NCBI GenBank assembly: GCA_023014485.1
Contig: JAJOZX010002356.1
Coordinates: 620,001 to 684,000, forward strand
Source: Bathynomus jamesi
Lineage: Eukaryota; Arthropoda; Malacostraca; Isopoda; Cirolanidae
Direction: 5' to 3'
Length of the DNA: 64,000 nucleotides
This document shows, piece by piece, positions 44,618 to 57,849 of the stretch; the first letter of the stretch is position 1; each line of letters begins with the position of its first letter. Below the pieces are notes generated by a model. That model saw only the letters and a list, made by a program, of their open reading frames with translations. It was not told the DNA's origin and ran no database searches. Position numbers and translations under genes: made by a program.

Positions 44618-44743
44618 CTGATTCGCTTTTGGTTTCTTCGTTTGGTTATCTGGCTTCCCTTTGGTTTTAGATTTATCCGATACAGCGACTGGTTGACCAC
44701 TCTTTTTGGCTTTCAAATTTGTGACCGAGTGACTTCTTTCGTT
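44618..44743 (-). CDS. Fused 126-bp exon at the unit 2/unit 3 junction
   Basis: This has the same structure, length and phase as 25018-25143: acceptor TTTTGTTTTAG, an open 42-codon frame and donor GTATGG. The junction CTG lies at 44689-44691. Its persistence as an open frame with both splice sites makes exon inclusion plausible. Confidence 0.7.
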
Positions 44744-45331
44744 CTAAAACAAAACATTTATTGTTATTTACTTATTCTCTACACCAGCAATAGGTGTTAC
44801 TAACAGAAACAAACTGAGGAAGGTGAAAGACGTGTCAAACCATAATAACTAAAAATCCGTTCAAGCTGGTGAGCAAAACCGACATTTTCACTGGCCTTTA
44901 ACATTTAAGTCAGAGTTTTGATTCTTACTTTCAATTTTCGCTTCAACAACGAAATTTAATTCAAACTTTGACATTGATTTCTCAAATTTTCCTTTAAATA
45001 TGACTAATAAATTTGGAACCGAATTACTACATCAGTTTTGAACTCTTAACATTAAAGTCTAATTTTTAATTTCGTCTTTGGTGTTTAAATTTATTTGATC
45101 AAAAGTGAAAACTCGGTCAAAATCGAAAAGTAAAAACCCAAACGTTAAAGTTTAAATTTCAACACACAAACTGTAACTGAAATTTACAAATTAGCTCCTA
45201 TAAAGTTGCAGTTTCTATACCAAAAGTAAAGTTTGAATAACGAGAAATACTTTAAATATTTTCAATATTTAAATTTTTTTTTTAATTTCTTCTTAACCGT
45301 AAGTTCCTGAAATGTAAAAATTAAAGTAATA

Positions 45332-48064
45332 CACTGGTAGGCATCAATTTTGCTGTCAAGGGTTTTGTAAGTGATTCTTATAGAGTTGTTCCTGCTGATT
45401 TCGAATCTGCAATCCGTTTTTCTCAATCAGCTCAGGTTATCCGGCTATGGCCTCATAAGTAAAATAGAATTTTTCGTGATTTTGTCAAAGCGGAATTGGA
45501 ACAGTAACATCTATCATCACTTGTTTCACTTGTATAATATCTTTTTTACTTTTCAGGCATATAGATAAAATATTTCATAATGAATAGAGCGTGTAAAAAT
45601 GATCCCAATAGATTCTGCTACATATGTGGGACGGTTACCATGCCAAATAACCAGTCCCAAATCACTAAATTTGTGAAGACAATGTATAGAGCATACTTTG
45701 GAATTAAGCTAGGGGACCAGGACAAAAATTTCGCCCCTCATATGTGCTGCAAGACGTGCATTGAAAATTTGAGAAGATGGAGCAAAGGCAGAGCGAAATC
45801 TTTGCCTTTGGAATTCCCATGATTTGGAGAGAAGGAAAGGATCACGTGACAGATTGCTATTTCTGCATGACAAACCTCCAAGGTGGGCTTATAAATTTAT
45901 TTTTCTTAAATATTTTGAAATCCTCGTATGAAACTTGACATAATATTCACCATAATGTAATATTCACCATATATAGCATAATATTCACCATAATGGTAAT
46001 CATACATTTACATATACATATTGTCATAGAAAATACATTTACACATACATATTGTTATACAAGTTACATTTACATATACAATGATTGTATATTTTCTTTC
46101 TTTTTCATTCATATGAATGAAAAAGAAAGAAAGAAAATATACAGACTCCATCGACCTATTTCATATCTTACAGACCGCAGCCTTCCCTCACGAGCCGCCA
46201 CTGTCTGAATGCTTCTTCTATTTCATATGCAAGTTTTATATCCATGTTTCTGTGTTTCTATTTTCAGGAGTTAACAAGAAGAATAAACACATTGTTGTAT
46301 ACCCTGACATTCCTTCTGCTATGAGACCTGTACCCCATGGTCCTGGAATTCCAATACCCGACCCACCTCAAACCCTGGACTTCGATGATTCTGATGATGA
46401 ATCAATGACCAATGCCAATGACCAGTCCCAGTCGTATATACCTACAAATACCGCTTCAAATGAGCCGAGGCCTCTCAACCAGGCCAAACTTAATGATCTT
46501 ACCAGGGATTTAGGACTTTCCAAATTAGCTGCCGAGATCTTGGGCTCACGACTTCGAGAGGACAACTTGCTGGCTCCGGGAACAACATTCTCCTGGTATA
46601 GGAAACGAGAGGAAGAATTCCGCAAGTTTTTTGCAGTGCACGAAAATACCTCTTCCTTAGTGTACTGCTGCAATGTTGAGGGGCTAATCGAATCCTTGGG
46701 CCTGCCATATAACGCATCAGAATGGAGGCTATTTATAGACTCGTCTAAACGAAGTTTGAAAGCAGTACTTCTCAACATTGGGAATAGGGTTGCATCAGTC
46801 CCTGTAGCACATTCCGTACAACTTACTGAGAGCTACGATAACATGAAAATTTTACTGGATGCTCTCGTATACGACCAACATAACTGGAGGATCTGTGGAG
46901 ATTTGAAGGTAATACTAATATCATAAGTAAACTATTGCTATTGACTATGTTGTTTTTCCAAAGGTTATTTGAGAGCGTATAAGAACACTTAACTTCCCCA
47001 CAGAATGATACAGTCCAATGCATAGATTTTTTTATCTGATAGAACAAATTCTCTAAATTCTTTAAATATTTTCATTTTTTTTCAGATTGTGGCATTTGTA
47101 TTGGGAATGCAAGGGGGATACACGAAATACCCATGTTTCCTCTGCAAATGGGATAGCCGAGCGGATGAGAAGCACTATGCACAGCGTGAATGGGCATCCA
47201 GAGAGAATTTTGAACCTGGGTCGCATAATGTCGTTTCAGTGCCCCTTGTACCACCAACAAAAATTTTGCTCCCACCACTTCATATTAAGCTGGGCTTGAT
47301 GAAAAATTTCATCAAATCAATGAATAAGGAGGGTTCAGCATTCCGATATCTCGAGAGTAAATTTCCTCATATATCTGATGCTAAACTAAATGCTGGGTTT
47401 TTTGATGGTCCTCAAATTCGAACTTTGATCAAGGATACTCAGTTCGAAAATGCAATGACTCCAACTGAGAAGAATGCCTGGCAGGCATTCAAATCAGTTG
47501 TCACTGATTTTCTTGGCAAGCGTAAAGTCCAGAATACGAGTCCGTTGTCGAAAACTTGATGGAAGCTTTCAAAGCTCATGGGTCGCGCATGTCCATAAAA
47601 ATGCACTTTTTGTGGTCCCACTTGGACTATTTTCCTGAAAATTGCGGGGATTATAGTGAGGAACAGGGTGAACAATTTCACCAAGATATCAAAATGGAAG
47701 AGAGGTACCAGGGAAACTGGGATATCAGCCCGAAGAAAAACACAGACGGAAAGCCAAAAAAACTTCATTCCTTCCTCAATAAACTTTTTTCCATATTCAT
47801 TGTATGAATAAAAGTATTTATTCACACAATGTTTTCATTTTTCACGAGTGTTCTTATAATATTACTCGTATCTACAGTGTTTAAGCTAAAAAAATCAATA
47901 AATTTGGGGATAAAATTGGACTTATAATAAATGGCCAATAGAGAAAAAACCTGACCTGATTGAGGAAAACCAATGTCATTTTCGAATTCAGCATGGTCGA
48001 ATTATATAATATGAGTTGAAAAAACCCTCACAGCAGACAAAAAAATTTCATATGCATACCAGTG
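45332..48064 (+). mobile_element. CACTG-ended DNA transposon, copy B
   Basis: The element is 2733 bp, flanked by ATA (45329-45331 and 48065-48067), with termini as in copy A. It occupies the identical site in the unit, so copies A and B descend from one insertion that was later duplicated with the unit. Confidence 0.93.
45580..47807 (+). pseudogene. Three-exon putative transposase, copy B
   Basis: Exons are 45580-45882, 46268-46908 and 47086-47807. Exon 1 is intact where copy A is broken (FGIKLGDQDKNFAPHM is readable) but loses one T near 45813, giving a stop after SLPLEFP. A second one-base loss near 47525 breaks exon 3 in GKRK. A 3-bp in-frame deletion near 47693 is also seen. Splice sites are conserved with copy A. 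Each copy is intact where the other is damaged. Confidence 0.75.
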
Positions 48065-48253
48065 ATATGTTTCGAAATTCATATACAGTACTTTAGTCCC
48101 GAGCGTCCAGCATTAAAATAATTCTTATCCAAAAATGCGCTTACAAAAACCAAGTCCATAAACGCGAGGTCAAAACGCTTTTTGTACTAATTTTATAATA
48201 AAAATAGATATATTTTAATGGGTTACCCGAAGTCCTCCTCGGCTGATTTTTTT

Positions 48254-51199
48254 CCGTGTCTCATCTACCCTGTGACCATCCAACATGTTTTCAAACCTAG
48301 GGAGGGGACCATAAATGTCTCCACTTCTGGTTCCATCGCTACCGATACCAGGAACGTAGACCCGGGCAGCGGGAGTGGTTCTGCTACTGTCCATCGAGAT
48401 GTTCTGCGTCTCTGCCTGATTCACTTTTCATAAACTTCTGCAACATTCGTGACCTTTCCTCAAATTTTAAATCTGTTGAACACTACCTCTCCTCTAAATC
48501 TCTCATTCTCTTCCTCACTGAAATTCAGGTGTCTGGGACGACTGACAATAACCCCTTTTCTCCACCCTCCTACTTCTCTCATATGGTGGGTTTGCGTATA
48601 TGTACGCAACGACCTAACTTCCATTCGTATTCCCCAAATTGAATCTTCGAATACAACACCCTCTGTCTACGGCTTATATGCCAATTTTAAACTAAATATA
48701 TCTGCGATATCTACCTTTCTCCGAATTCTACTGACTACCTCACTTCCAAAGTGGAACACATTCTATTCCATTCTCTTTTCGCTGAAATCTCCATTTTAGG
48801 AGATTTCAATGTTCATCACCACCTTTGTCTTTCCTCTCATTTCACTGACATCCCTGGTTAACTAGCTTGTTTCTCTATCCTGAATGGTCTAGAGCAGATT
48901 GTACAGCACCCTACTCGTATCCCGATTGGTTGGAGATTGGTTCAACATTCTGATTCACTTCTCACTACTCATCCTTCTTCTCACTCTGTCAAACTTTTAT
49001 TTCGGTTGGGCTCCTCCGACCACAATCTTATATCGGTTTCCTGTCCTGTCGCTCCAGTTCGGCCTTTGGATCCTCCGAAGAAGAAGCGCCTTCGACAGTT
49101 TGGTAAAACTGATTGAGAGACCCTTAGGCAATACTTTAATGATTTTCCACGAATACTGCTTCTGTGGCAGGGCACCTCCGAGTGCACTGGGCGCATCACG
49201 GAGGTATTCTCTAGGGCAAGGAGGTGAACATCCCATACTCTTTAACTACTGCTGATGCCAAAACCCTTGGTTTAACTTTGCTTGTTGTACTGGTATCCAC
49301 AACTGAGAGAAGGCTTCCACAAGGTACGGTCACCATTCTTCTGAATCTCACTCAGTTGATATTTCTGCCTGGAATCGTGCAAAATCTGTTCTTCAACTCG
49401 CCAAAAATTCCTTCATCAGACAAAAATGTGAAAACTTATCTAATTCTAGATCTTCTCCTTTTCCTGGTACCTTGCCAACAAATTTACTACTACTTCTTTC
49501 CCTCCTCTTTTCCATTCCGATGGCTCAGTTGCTGTCTCTTCTGATAAAGCTGAACTCTTCACTCAAACTCTCACCTCCAACTCAGCCTTGGACGAATCCA
49601 GTGCTGTTCCTCCCTCTAACTTAATTATGCCTGAAATAGGAATCTTATCCAAAGATGATTTCTCTGCCCTCTGTGGGCTCAACTCTAGGAAGTCGTATGG
49701 TCCCAATGATGTCCCTCCCGTTGTTCTCAAGTGTGCTTCTGTGCTGACACCATGCCGAGGCAAACTCTTTCGTCTTTAACTTTCATGTGGTACTTTTCCT
49801 TTTCTCAAAACATGGTAACCGCTATCAACCCTCCAACTATCGTCCAATTTCTTTGATTTCTTGCCGTTCTAAAGTTTTTAAATCTATCCTTAATATGGAA
49901 ATTCTTAAACACCTCTCTTCTCAAAATGTTCTTTCAGATCGAAAGTACGAGTTCCGCAAGGTACGCTCTACTGGCGATCTTCTTGCATATCTCTCTGACT
50001 CTTGGTCATCTTCCTTTCTGGATTTCGGCGCAATCTGTGCTATTACGCTAGATATATCAAAACCTTTTGATAGAGTGTCACAAATCCTTAATTTTTAAAC
50101 TGCCCTCCTTCGGGGTCTATCCTTCTGTCTGTGCCTACATCTCTAATTTCCTTACTCGCCGATTTATAGCTGCGGTTGTAGAAGGCCACTGTTCTTCTCC
50201 TAAAGCTATTAACAGTTGTGTTCCTCAGGGTACTGTCCTGTCAACCACTCTCTTTTTATTAATGAATTATCTTTTAAGTCGCACTTCCTGTCCAATCCAC
50301 TCCTATGCCGATGATTCCCCTCTTCACCTAGACACCCGCTTCACAAAGCGTCCCTCTCAACAGTCACTCCACGATTCGCGTGGAACGGCTATGGTGCATC
50401 TGATCTCTTATCTTTCTACTATCTCTGACTGGAGCAGATAAAACCTTGTGGCTTTCATTGCCTCAAAAACTCAGTTCCTTCATCTGTCTACTCCTCACAA
50501 TCTTCCACACTACTATTCCCTTATCTTCAACAATATGCACCTCAATCCTTCCTCTTCCCTTGATCTTTCTTGGAAAGATCACATATACTCTCTTTCTAAG
50601 ACAGTTTCTAAGAGGTTAGGTGTGCGGTACCGGCTCCGCAGTTTTTTCACTCCCACTCAGTTGCGCTCTTTACAGTGGTCTTGTCCGCCCCTGTATAGAG
50701 TACGCTTCTAATGTGTAGGGTGGTTCAATCCACACAGCTCTACTTGACCGGGTAAATCAAAGGCTTTGCTCTCATCAATTCCCCTCAGCTTATTGACTGT
50801 CTTCAATCCCTCTCTCTTCGACGCAATGTTGCCTCACTCTCTCTTTACTATCGCTGTTATAACGGACACCGCTCTTCCGCACTCTCTAACTAAATGCCTC
50901 CCCCTTTAAGGAGAGCACGCAGCACCAGACTTTCGAAACACATTCTCATTTCTTTTCTGTCCAACTCTCTAAGGCAAGGGTTAATCGTTATTTTCAATCT
51001 TTCATCTAGTAAACCGGTCAGCTCTAGAACAATCTCCCTCAGTCCATCTTTCCCCCTGTCTATGACCTTCAATATTTCAAACTCAGAGTGTCCAAGCATT
51101 TCGGAAATTTTGGATCTTGATTTTGGCTCTCTTCTTCTTCTATGGGAGCGGGCGTTTTTGTGGGCACTTGTTTTTGGCCACTCCTTCCTGCATAAAAAC
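48254..51199 (+). pseudogene. Degenerate Jockey-like LINE, plus-strand copy, unit 3
   Basis: This is the paralogue of 28655-31613 with the same stops and a small rearrangement near 48570 (the FLYTQFHF region is lost). The frame YQPSNYRPISLISCRSKVFK (near 49815) to PFDRVSQILNF is the longest preserved reverse-transcriptase piece of the family here. Confidence 0.85.
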
Positions 51200-51913
51200 A
51201 TCTAATGCCATTCGCAGTATAACAAATTTATAAGGCAGCGACTAAAACGTATGAACAAAATCGAATTTCATAATGTCGACGTTCGACCTTATGCAAGTAT
51301 ATGGATTTCAGATTTCCAATAAAAATAACTAACTTAAACCTAGCGGAACCTAACTGGGTATAATGTAACTTAACTGAGACTAATTTCAAATAACTTTTTA
51401 ATAATGACATGATGCATGATGTCGACATTGCGCCGATTGACTTTGCTCCGTTATCCGGAGAGATCTTTGTAACGAGCTTCATTTTGGTTTTAGTACATTT
51501 TCTCAGTTCTTGGACTTAACAAAAATCAAAATTGTTTGGGAAAGTTATTTTTTTCCTTTGAAGAAGTGATCTTCACCATCGAAATTTAATCTAAAAATAT
51601 CTAAAACACGTTTCTTATTCCCATCACTTCTAAAGACAACAGTTTAACCCAAGAAAGGCAGTGTAGCCAATTACGATAAAAGTACATTTGTTTTTCTGGA
51701 ACGGTTGTTGTTTCTTGTACGCAAGTTAATTTTTATTAATGTTCAGTAAAATTAAATTGTTAATTTAAGCCATAAATTTAATTTTCACTATGGGGTTACG
51801 TAGACTTCAAACTAGTTTCTATTTGTGCGGTCCTGCACTGGTCTTCTAGGGTTAAAAGACCCAGTAAGCAAATTCCACCTCACTCCCAAGATTATTATCT
51901 TTGGAATGAGTGC

Positions 51914-53380
51914 CTTTTTTTTACGCAGGAAGGAAGGGCCAAGGGCGAATGCCCGCAAAAACGCTCTCTCCCACAGAAGAAGAAGAAAACCAAAATCAAG
52001 ATCCAAAGTTTTCGAAATGCCTGGACACTGCGTTTGAAAGATTAGAGGTCATAAACAGGGGGAAAGATGGATTGAGGAAGACTGTTCCAGAGTTGACTTG
52101 TTGAGTGGGTGAAAAATTGAAAATACCGATTAACCCTTGCGTTAGAGAGTTGGACAGAAAAGGAATGATAATGTGTCGAAGCGGGAGAAATGAAGGGTGG
52201 ATTCATCGGCATAGGAGTGGATAGGACAGGAAGTGCAACTTAAAAGACCATAAAAGGGAGAGAGAGTCAGTGACAGGGCAGAGCTCTGAGGAACACCACT
52301 TTAGCTTTAGGAGAAGAAAGGTGGCCATCTACAACCGCAGTTATAGATCGGCCAGAAAGGAAATTAGAGAGGAAGGCAAAGATAGAACGATAGAAACCTA
52401 AGGAGGGTAGTTTGGAAATTAAGCATTTGTGACAGACTATCAAAAGCTTTAGATATGTCTAGTGCAATAGCAAATGTTTCACCGAAATACCGAAAAGAGG
52501 ATGACCAAGAGTCAGAGATATGCAAGAATATCGCCAGTAGAGCGTCCCTTGCGGAACTCATACTTTCGATCTGAAAGAACATTATGAGAAAGGAGGTTTA
52601 AAAATCTTCCTATTAAAGATAGATTAAAAATTTTTAGAAAGGCAAGAAATCAAACAAATTGGACGATAGTTGGAGGACTGAGAGGGTCAACCTTCTTTCG
52701 GACAGGTTGAATGAAAGCGAACTTCCAGCAGGAATGAAAAGTACCAGATGAAAGACAGATGAAAGAGTTTGCCAGGCAGGGTGTCAGCACAGAAGCACAG
52801 TTCTTGAGAACAACAGGAGGGACACCATCAGGACCGTACGCCTTCCTACAGTTGAGCCCAGAGGGGGCAGAAAAAACATCTTTGGATCATATCGTTCAAG
52901 GTTGAGTTGGAGGCGAAAGTCTGAGCGAAGAGTTCAGCTTTATCAGAAGAGAAGACTGCAACAGCAGTCAGAATAGAAAAGAGGAGGGAAAGAAGAAGTT
53001 GCTGGAGAGGTTCTTAGCTAGGTGCCAGAAAGAGCGAGAAGAATTAAAATTAGATAGGTTTCACATTTTGTCTGATGAAGGAATTTTTGGCGAGTTGAAG
53101 AACATATTTTGCACGATCCCAGGCAGAAATATCAGCTGAGTGAGTGGCGACGGTACCTTCTGAAACTCTTCTCTCTGTTGCGGATAGCATTAGAACAAGC
53201 AAAGTTAAACCAAAGGCTTTTGCATCAGCAGTAGGTAAAGAATATGGAATGTACATCTCCATGCCCGAGAAAATTACCTCCGTGATGCGCACAGCGCACT
53301 CGGAGAGCCCCCGGCCACAGAAGCAGTAATCATTCCATGGGAAATCACAGCAGCACTGCCTAAGGGCCTCCCAATCAGCG
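51914..53380 (-). pseudogene. Degenerate Jockey-like LINE, minus-strand copy, unit 3
   Basis: This is the paralogue of 32327-33795, uninterrupted, with the I-element target present once at 52223-52233. Frames are broken. Confidence 0.83.
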
Positions 53381-54946
53381 GCACGGTATTAACTTTTTTA
53401 CTCGATATCATCCCCCCAAAGTATGGCAGACCGGTTGTGAAACATCCTGTACAGTACATGGGGAGAATGACATGGGTACTTCTAAGTACGAAATAATAAT
53501 TAGTGCCTGCTGAACAACAACAACAAAGCTTAAAAATCATCGATCAAGTTAATGATGATGCAACCATGAAATCGGCATCCATTAACTAATCTACAGACAG
53601 TTTTAGTTTCAGTGGAAAAGATAAACGCTTAACTATTTTGGGGGTTGTTTTTAATGAATCGGTTTTTTTATAACTCACATTCCCAATATACGAAACATCT
53701 ACTGTCACGGTTTCCGAATTTGAACAAAGTAAATTAAACTTAAATGAATAGTTTTATCCTAATTCGTAAATAGTAATAAGGTCTATGTACTAAATCCGAA
53801 ACTTCGTATATTCCACTGTTCTAAATTAGGATTTCCTTATTTCAAATTTACAGTATTTGAACAGCAATATCTTTATTTCAGAATTACAATGAAATTTTTT
53901 ATCCTATATTCAAGGCTCATCCATATCTCGTTTGTAATACTCGTACTCTGAAAATTTTCAGCTTTAAGAAACCATTTTTTTATGCAGGAAGGAGGGGCCA
54001 AGGGCGAGTGCCCGCAAATTTGAAAGAAAACTACGATACTGATGGGGGGAAACTACAGGCCATTCAAAATAATCTAATAAACTTGGTCTGAATAAATTTG
54101 ACATATATTTGTTGTGTGTACAAACGGTTGTAACATTTTATGAATGAATCTGGGGTTTAATGAGTGAGCGCTGATTAGTTGGTTGACTCACTGCCAAATG
54201 TCTTTAGAGCATAATTATTTCCATTCATCACTCTGGTTTACATATTACAGTACTTAGGAAGCATAACTGAATAATTAAATATAAATTCAAGGAAGGCATA
54301 TATATTAAGGAGGAGAATGTCAATGAAGTGAATAAAAAGTGGTCTTGCAAAAACTAAAAAAAGACCTTCGGACGTGATGACAGTGTTCATGGTATTGGCA
54401 AGCCTGTCATCCTGAACGAACTGAACAGAGCCGTTGGTAGCCATTATTGCGCCCTGAGCAAATTACAAATCGATTCATTTATTTATTTACATTTAATATT
54501 GAACATAGATTCAGATATTATTTTGTGTTGTATATATATATCAGGTTTTTGCTCTGTTTTTGTTACATCAATGCTTAGAATATCTTCCAATTGGCAAATG
54601 GACAACAGCTGAATGGATACTACTGGTATGGTATTGTTATATCCGGAGCAAATGCTATTTCTAGATCAGCAACACTGATATAGTAATAAACAGTCACCGA
54701 GAGAAATATTATTTAGAAATGAAGAATATTTTGTATCGAGGCAGCATCATAAATGCATATAATTGTTTTGTTGTATGTTACAACTTAAGTGTTGAACCAC
54801 TGCAGCTGTGACTCTTGGCGGTCTCTCACCTCAAAGGAGAGAATTACAGAAAATAAGACTATTACAGTGATTCATATCAATAAACATAGAGCCATTTAAA
54901 CGATGATATTTGACAATTTTTAAAAGGTGTTACGCATTCATAATTA

Positions 54947-55591
54947 CACTGCCCAACAAAAGACAAATTATTTGCTGGTGATTTAATTCTAAGACCTGTT
55001 TCTGGATAATATTGATGTGCTGATTTCAAAAATCACCTTAGATTTTGTTGAACACATCAGGTTTTCGTGCAATGTGCAATGCAATATGACTATTTTTGGT
55101 GATCCATGAAGGGCACTTATCAAAATTGATGATTTTTGAGACCTGTTAACAGCTGTTTTGCTGTTAAAATTTTATCTGTGGAATACGCAAATCTGTGCAT
55201 TAAATCTAAAGGTCATGTACAACGTATTAAAATCTTGGGTATCTGTGATTTCCCCAGGTGTGAGCGTGACGTCATGATCATGGATTCATTTTTTGCTTAT
55301 TTAAACACTTTTAATCACTTTGTGTCAATATTACCATTGTATATTAAGTTCACTCCCTGCACAATTGTTTACTTTTCCATGCTGATTCTGAGTATGTAAA
55401 AACTTATTTTTTGAAAAGAAAAAAAATTGGGCATAACCCTGCCAAAATGCGATATCTCCGTGAGTCCGTATTTGATTGCTCGAAAACCTGACGTGATAGG
55501 CAAAAACTAAGGTGATTTTTGAAATCAGCACAGCAAAGTTACCTAAAAACAGGTGTTAGAATTAAATCAGTAAAATTGGTGTTGGGCAGTG
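54947..55591. mobile_element. 645-bp non-autonomous transposon with CACTGCCCAAC ends
   Basis: The target duplication is TTA (54944-54946 and 55592-55594). The termini are CACTGCCCAACA and its inverse, and similarity between the two ends extends inward for about 120 bp (GATTTAATTCTAA, then GTGCTGATTTCAAAAATCAC). No coding sequence was recognised. Units 1 and 2 lack it. CACTG ends with a 3-bp duplication match the style of the larger transposon, so it may belong to the same superfamily. Confidence 0.9.
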
Positions 55592-55635
55592 TTATCATTG
55601 TATTTGAGAGATATTTGATACATGAACACAAATTT

Positions 55636-55940
55636 AATATCTTGTCCAGCCACCGATGTTGTCTATGACTTCTTGCAGTCGATGTAGTACAGAAGTAACA
55701 TGATTATATACCAGCTGTTGATTCCTCCTCAGCACCTTCCACTCACTAAATGTGTGTTATAAAAGCTGGTTCGTTGTTCGTTTCTCCGCTGGTTCCCACA
55801 CATTTACAATATTGGCCCATATATTCTTGATGGGATTCATATCACAACCCTTACTTGGCCAATCCAGAAGGTCGATATTTCTTTGCTCAGAGAACCAGCG
55901 TGTGACGATCCGTCTCTATAATTCTCCTCGTGGTGTAGCT
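55636..55940 (-). pseudogene. Tc1-like transposase C-terminal remnant, unit 3
   Basis: This is the paralogue of 22695-23000 and 42441-42740, interrupted by stops. Confidence 0.72.
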
Positions 55941-57849
55941 GTTCGTCATTTGTAACACTGCGACGAAGACCTAAACAGTAAAACGGTCTAACTCGAAAAA
56001 ACAATTTTTCACAAAACGAACACTAAAAAAAAAAAATTTTCATGAATTCCTTTTTATCCCCGGGAAATGTCAAAATTACTCCAACTCTGGGACCCGCTGT
56101 GCTACACAGACCACCACATACTTACAAAGTCGAGCATATATCTGTGGCAGTGTTTATCAACCTTTTTCTAGTTCGAGGGACCCGTAAGCAACATGTAAGA
56201 TATTGTGGAACCCAGTTATTCTCGATCCATTCTATTCCCCTTCGTTTTGCAAGCAAAATGATGGAAAACTATGCAATAAACCAATTACGTGTCGTTACAA
56301 ACAAATACAATACATTATTCATTGCTTGTTACAAAATACCTTTTATTTCCATTCTTAGTTCAGTCTATATATTCTGAACTACTGGGCTTCAGTATGTTGT
56401 TAAATATTTATTACACAACATATCAGAACCCTAAATGTTTTTTCGCTGAACCCCGGTAGAAAATGATGTATGGGCTAGTGGATATTTTCGCTCATCTATT
56501 GTTCTGTTGGCAATTCTAACGACGCTTTAGGAGTTTAGGTAAAGCCATAATATAGAAAACTCGGATAGTACTCTTGCAAGTGTGTGAGAGACACGACGAT
56601 GCAATATATTGGCGTTAAGTTGCATTCAACCAATAAGTCTTATCTAGGAGATGGTAAATTGAACATGTTGACAATGTTTAACACGTGTTGTTGCATTGCT
56701 TGTTTTGCGTTACAGTGTTTATTCATTGAAATGTCGATTAAATAGAGAATTACAGGCTTGCCGATATCATGAACACTGTCATCACGTATTATGGTTTTTA
56801 TTTATAGAATATACAAGAACATCGTTTTATTCACGTAATTAACATTTCCTTTGTTAATATATACCCTTCTTGAATTTATATTTAATTATTCATTTATCTT
56901 TCGTTAGTAATATGTAAATCAGAGTGATGAATGGAAATAATTATGTTCTGAAGACATTTGGCAATGACTCAAGAGCTGGCACGTCACATCATTCATAAAA
57001 TGTTACAACCGTTTATAGTACACACAGATATATGCCAGGTGTCGCCATCTGTTCTCAAGAGTGTCCTACGAATAATGAGCGCAACCATACATTAATTAAG
57101 GTTATAATGTTATAATGTTTCAGACCAACAAAGACCCTAGGATGCACTCATGGCTGGTCTACCGAACTATGTTCGTAATTGTGTATGTCCTCCGTGGTGG
57201 CGGAGGGGACCTACAATTTTACGTGGGTTCCGAGCCACAAGAACATAAGAAATTTATGTAACAACTTCCTGTACATTGGCAACGACCAATTTTGCAAAAC
57301 TAATTAATTATCGATTTAAAACTAAAGATAGAAGAATCTCTGGATCCAGAGGATTAAGTCATAATAGACTACTATCCACAAATATGTTACACTCTATATC
57401 TATTTATAACCGACATGCAAATATATCAGATCCAAAGAATCCAGTCAATTTCATTACGGTATCCATCAATACTAGTACCTTGCCACGAAAAATAAGTCAC
57501 GGTCCATATCGATTTTGGACCAAGTCTAAATTTACAACCATATACATTACAACATATACACTTAGGAGGAAAAGTGTAGGTGTGGCTGTAAAGACTGTAC
57601 TGTAATGTAGAAATGTGTGTGCACCCATCTTGGGTCTCCCATTTAAAGGTGTTTGTGGGGCAAGTGAAGATCATGAGTTTTTCAATACCTCACAGTACTA
57701 TGGGGGGCACCGCTCAGCAGAGGAATCTCTTTAAATGGGGTGTGTAAGGACAGAGAGTATCCCCTAACCCAAGACGCTGCCTTCCTATATCCCACAACAC
57801 TTGTGTTGAGCTGTGGGATCTATCCCCACAAAGCCTTAATTTTACTACT

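Larger units (their letters stand above)
25089..44688. repeat. Tandem unit 2 of 3 (19.6 kb; core about 10 kb)
   Basis: Removal of the CACTG transposon and the BEL element, with their target duplications, leaves 9824 bp. A 143-bp deletion unique to this unit (junction at about 44549, relative to 24807-24949, at a TCT microhomology) restores 9967 bp, the same as unit 3. It shares with unit 3 the CACTG transposon at the same target and the orientation of the 39-bp segment. Confidence 0.93.
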
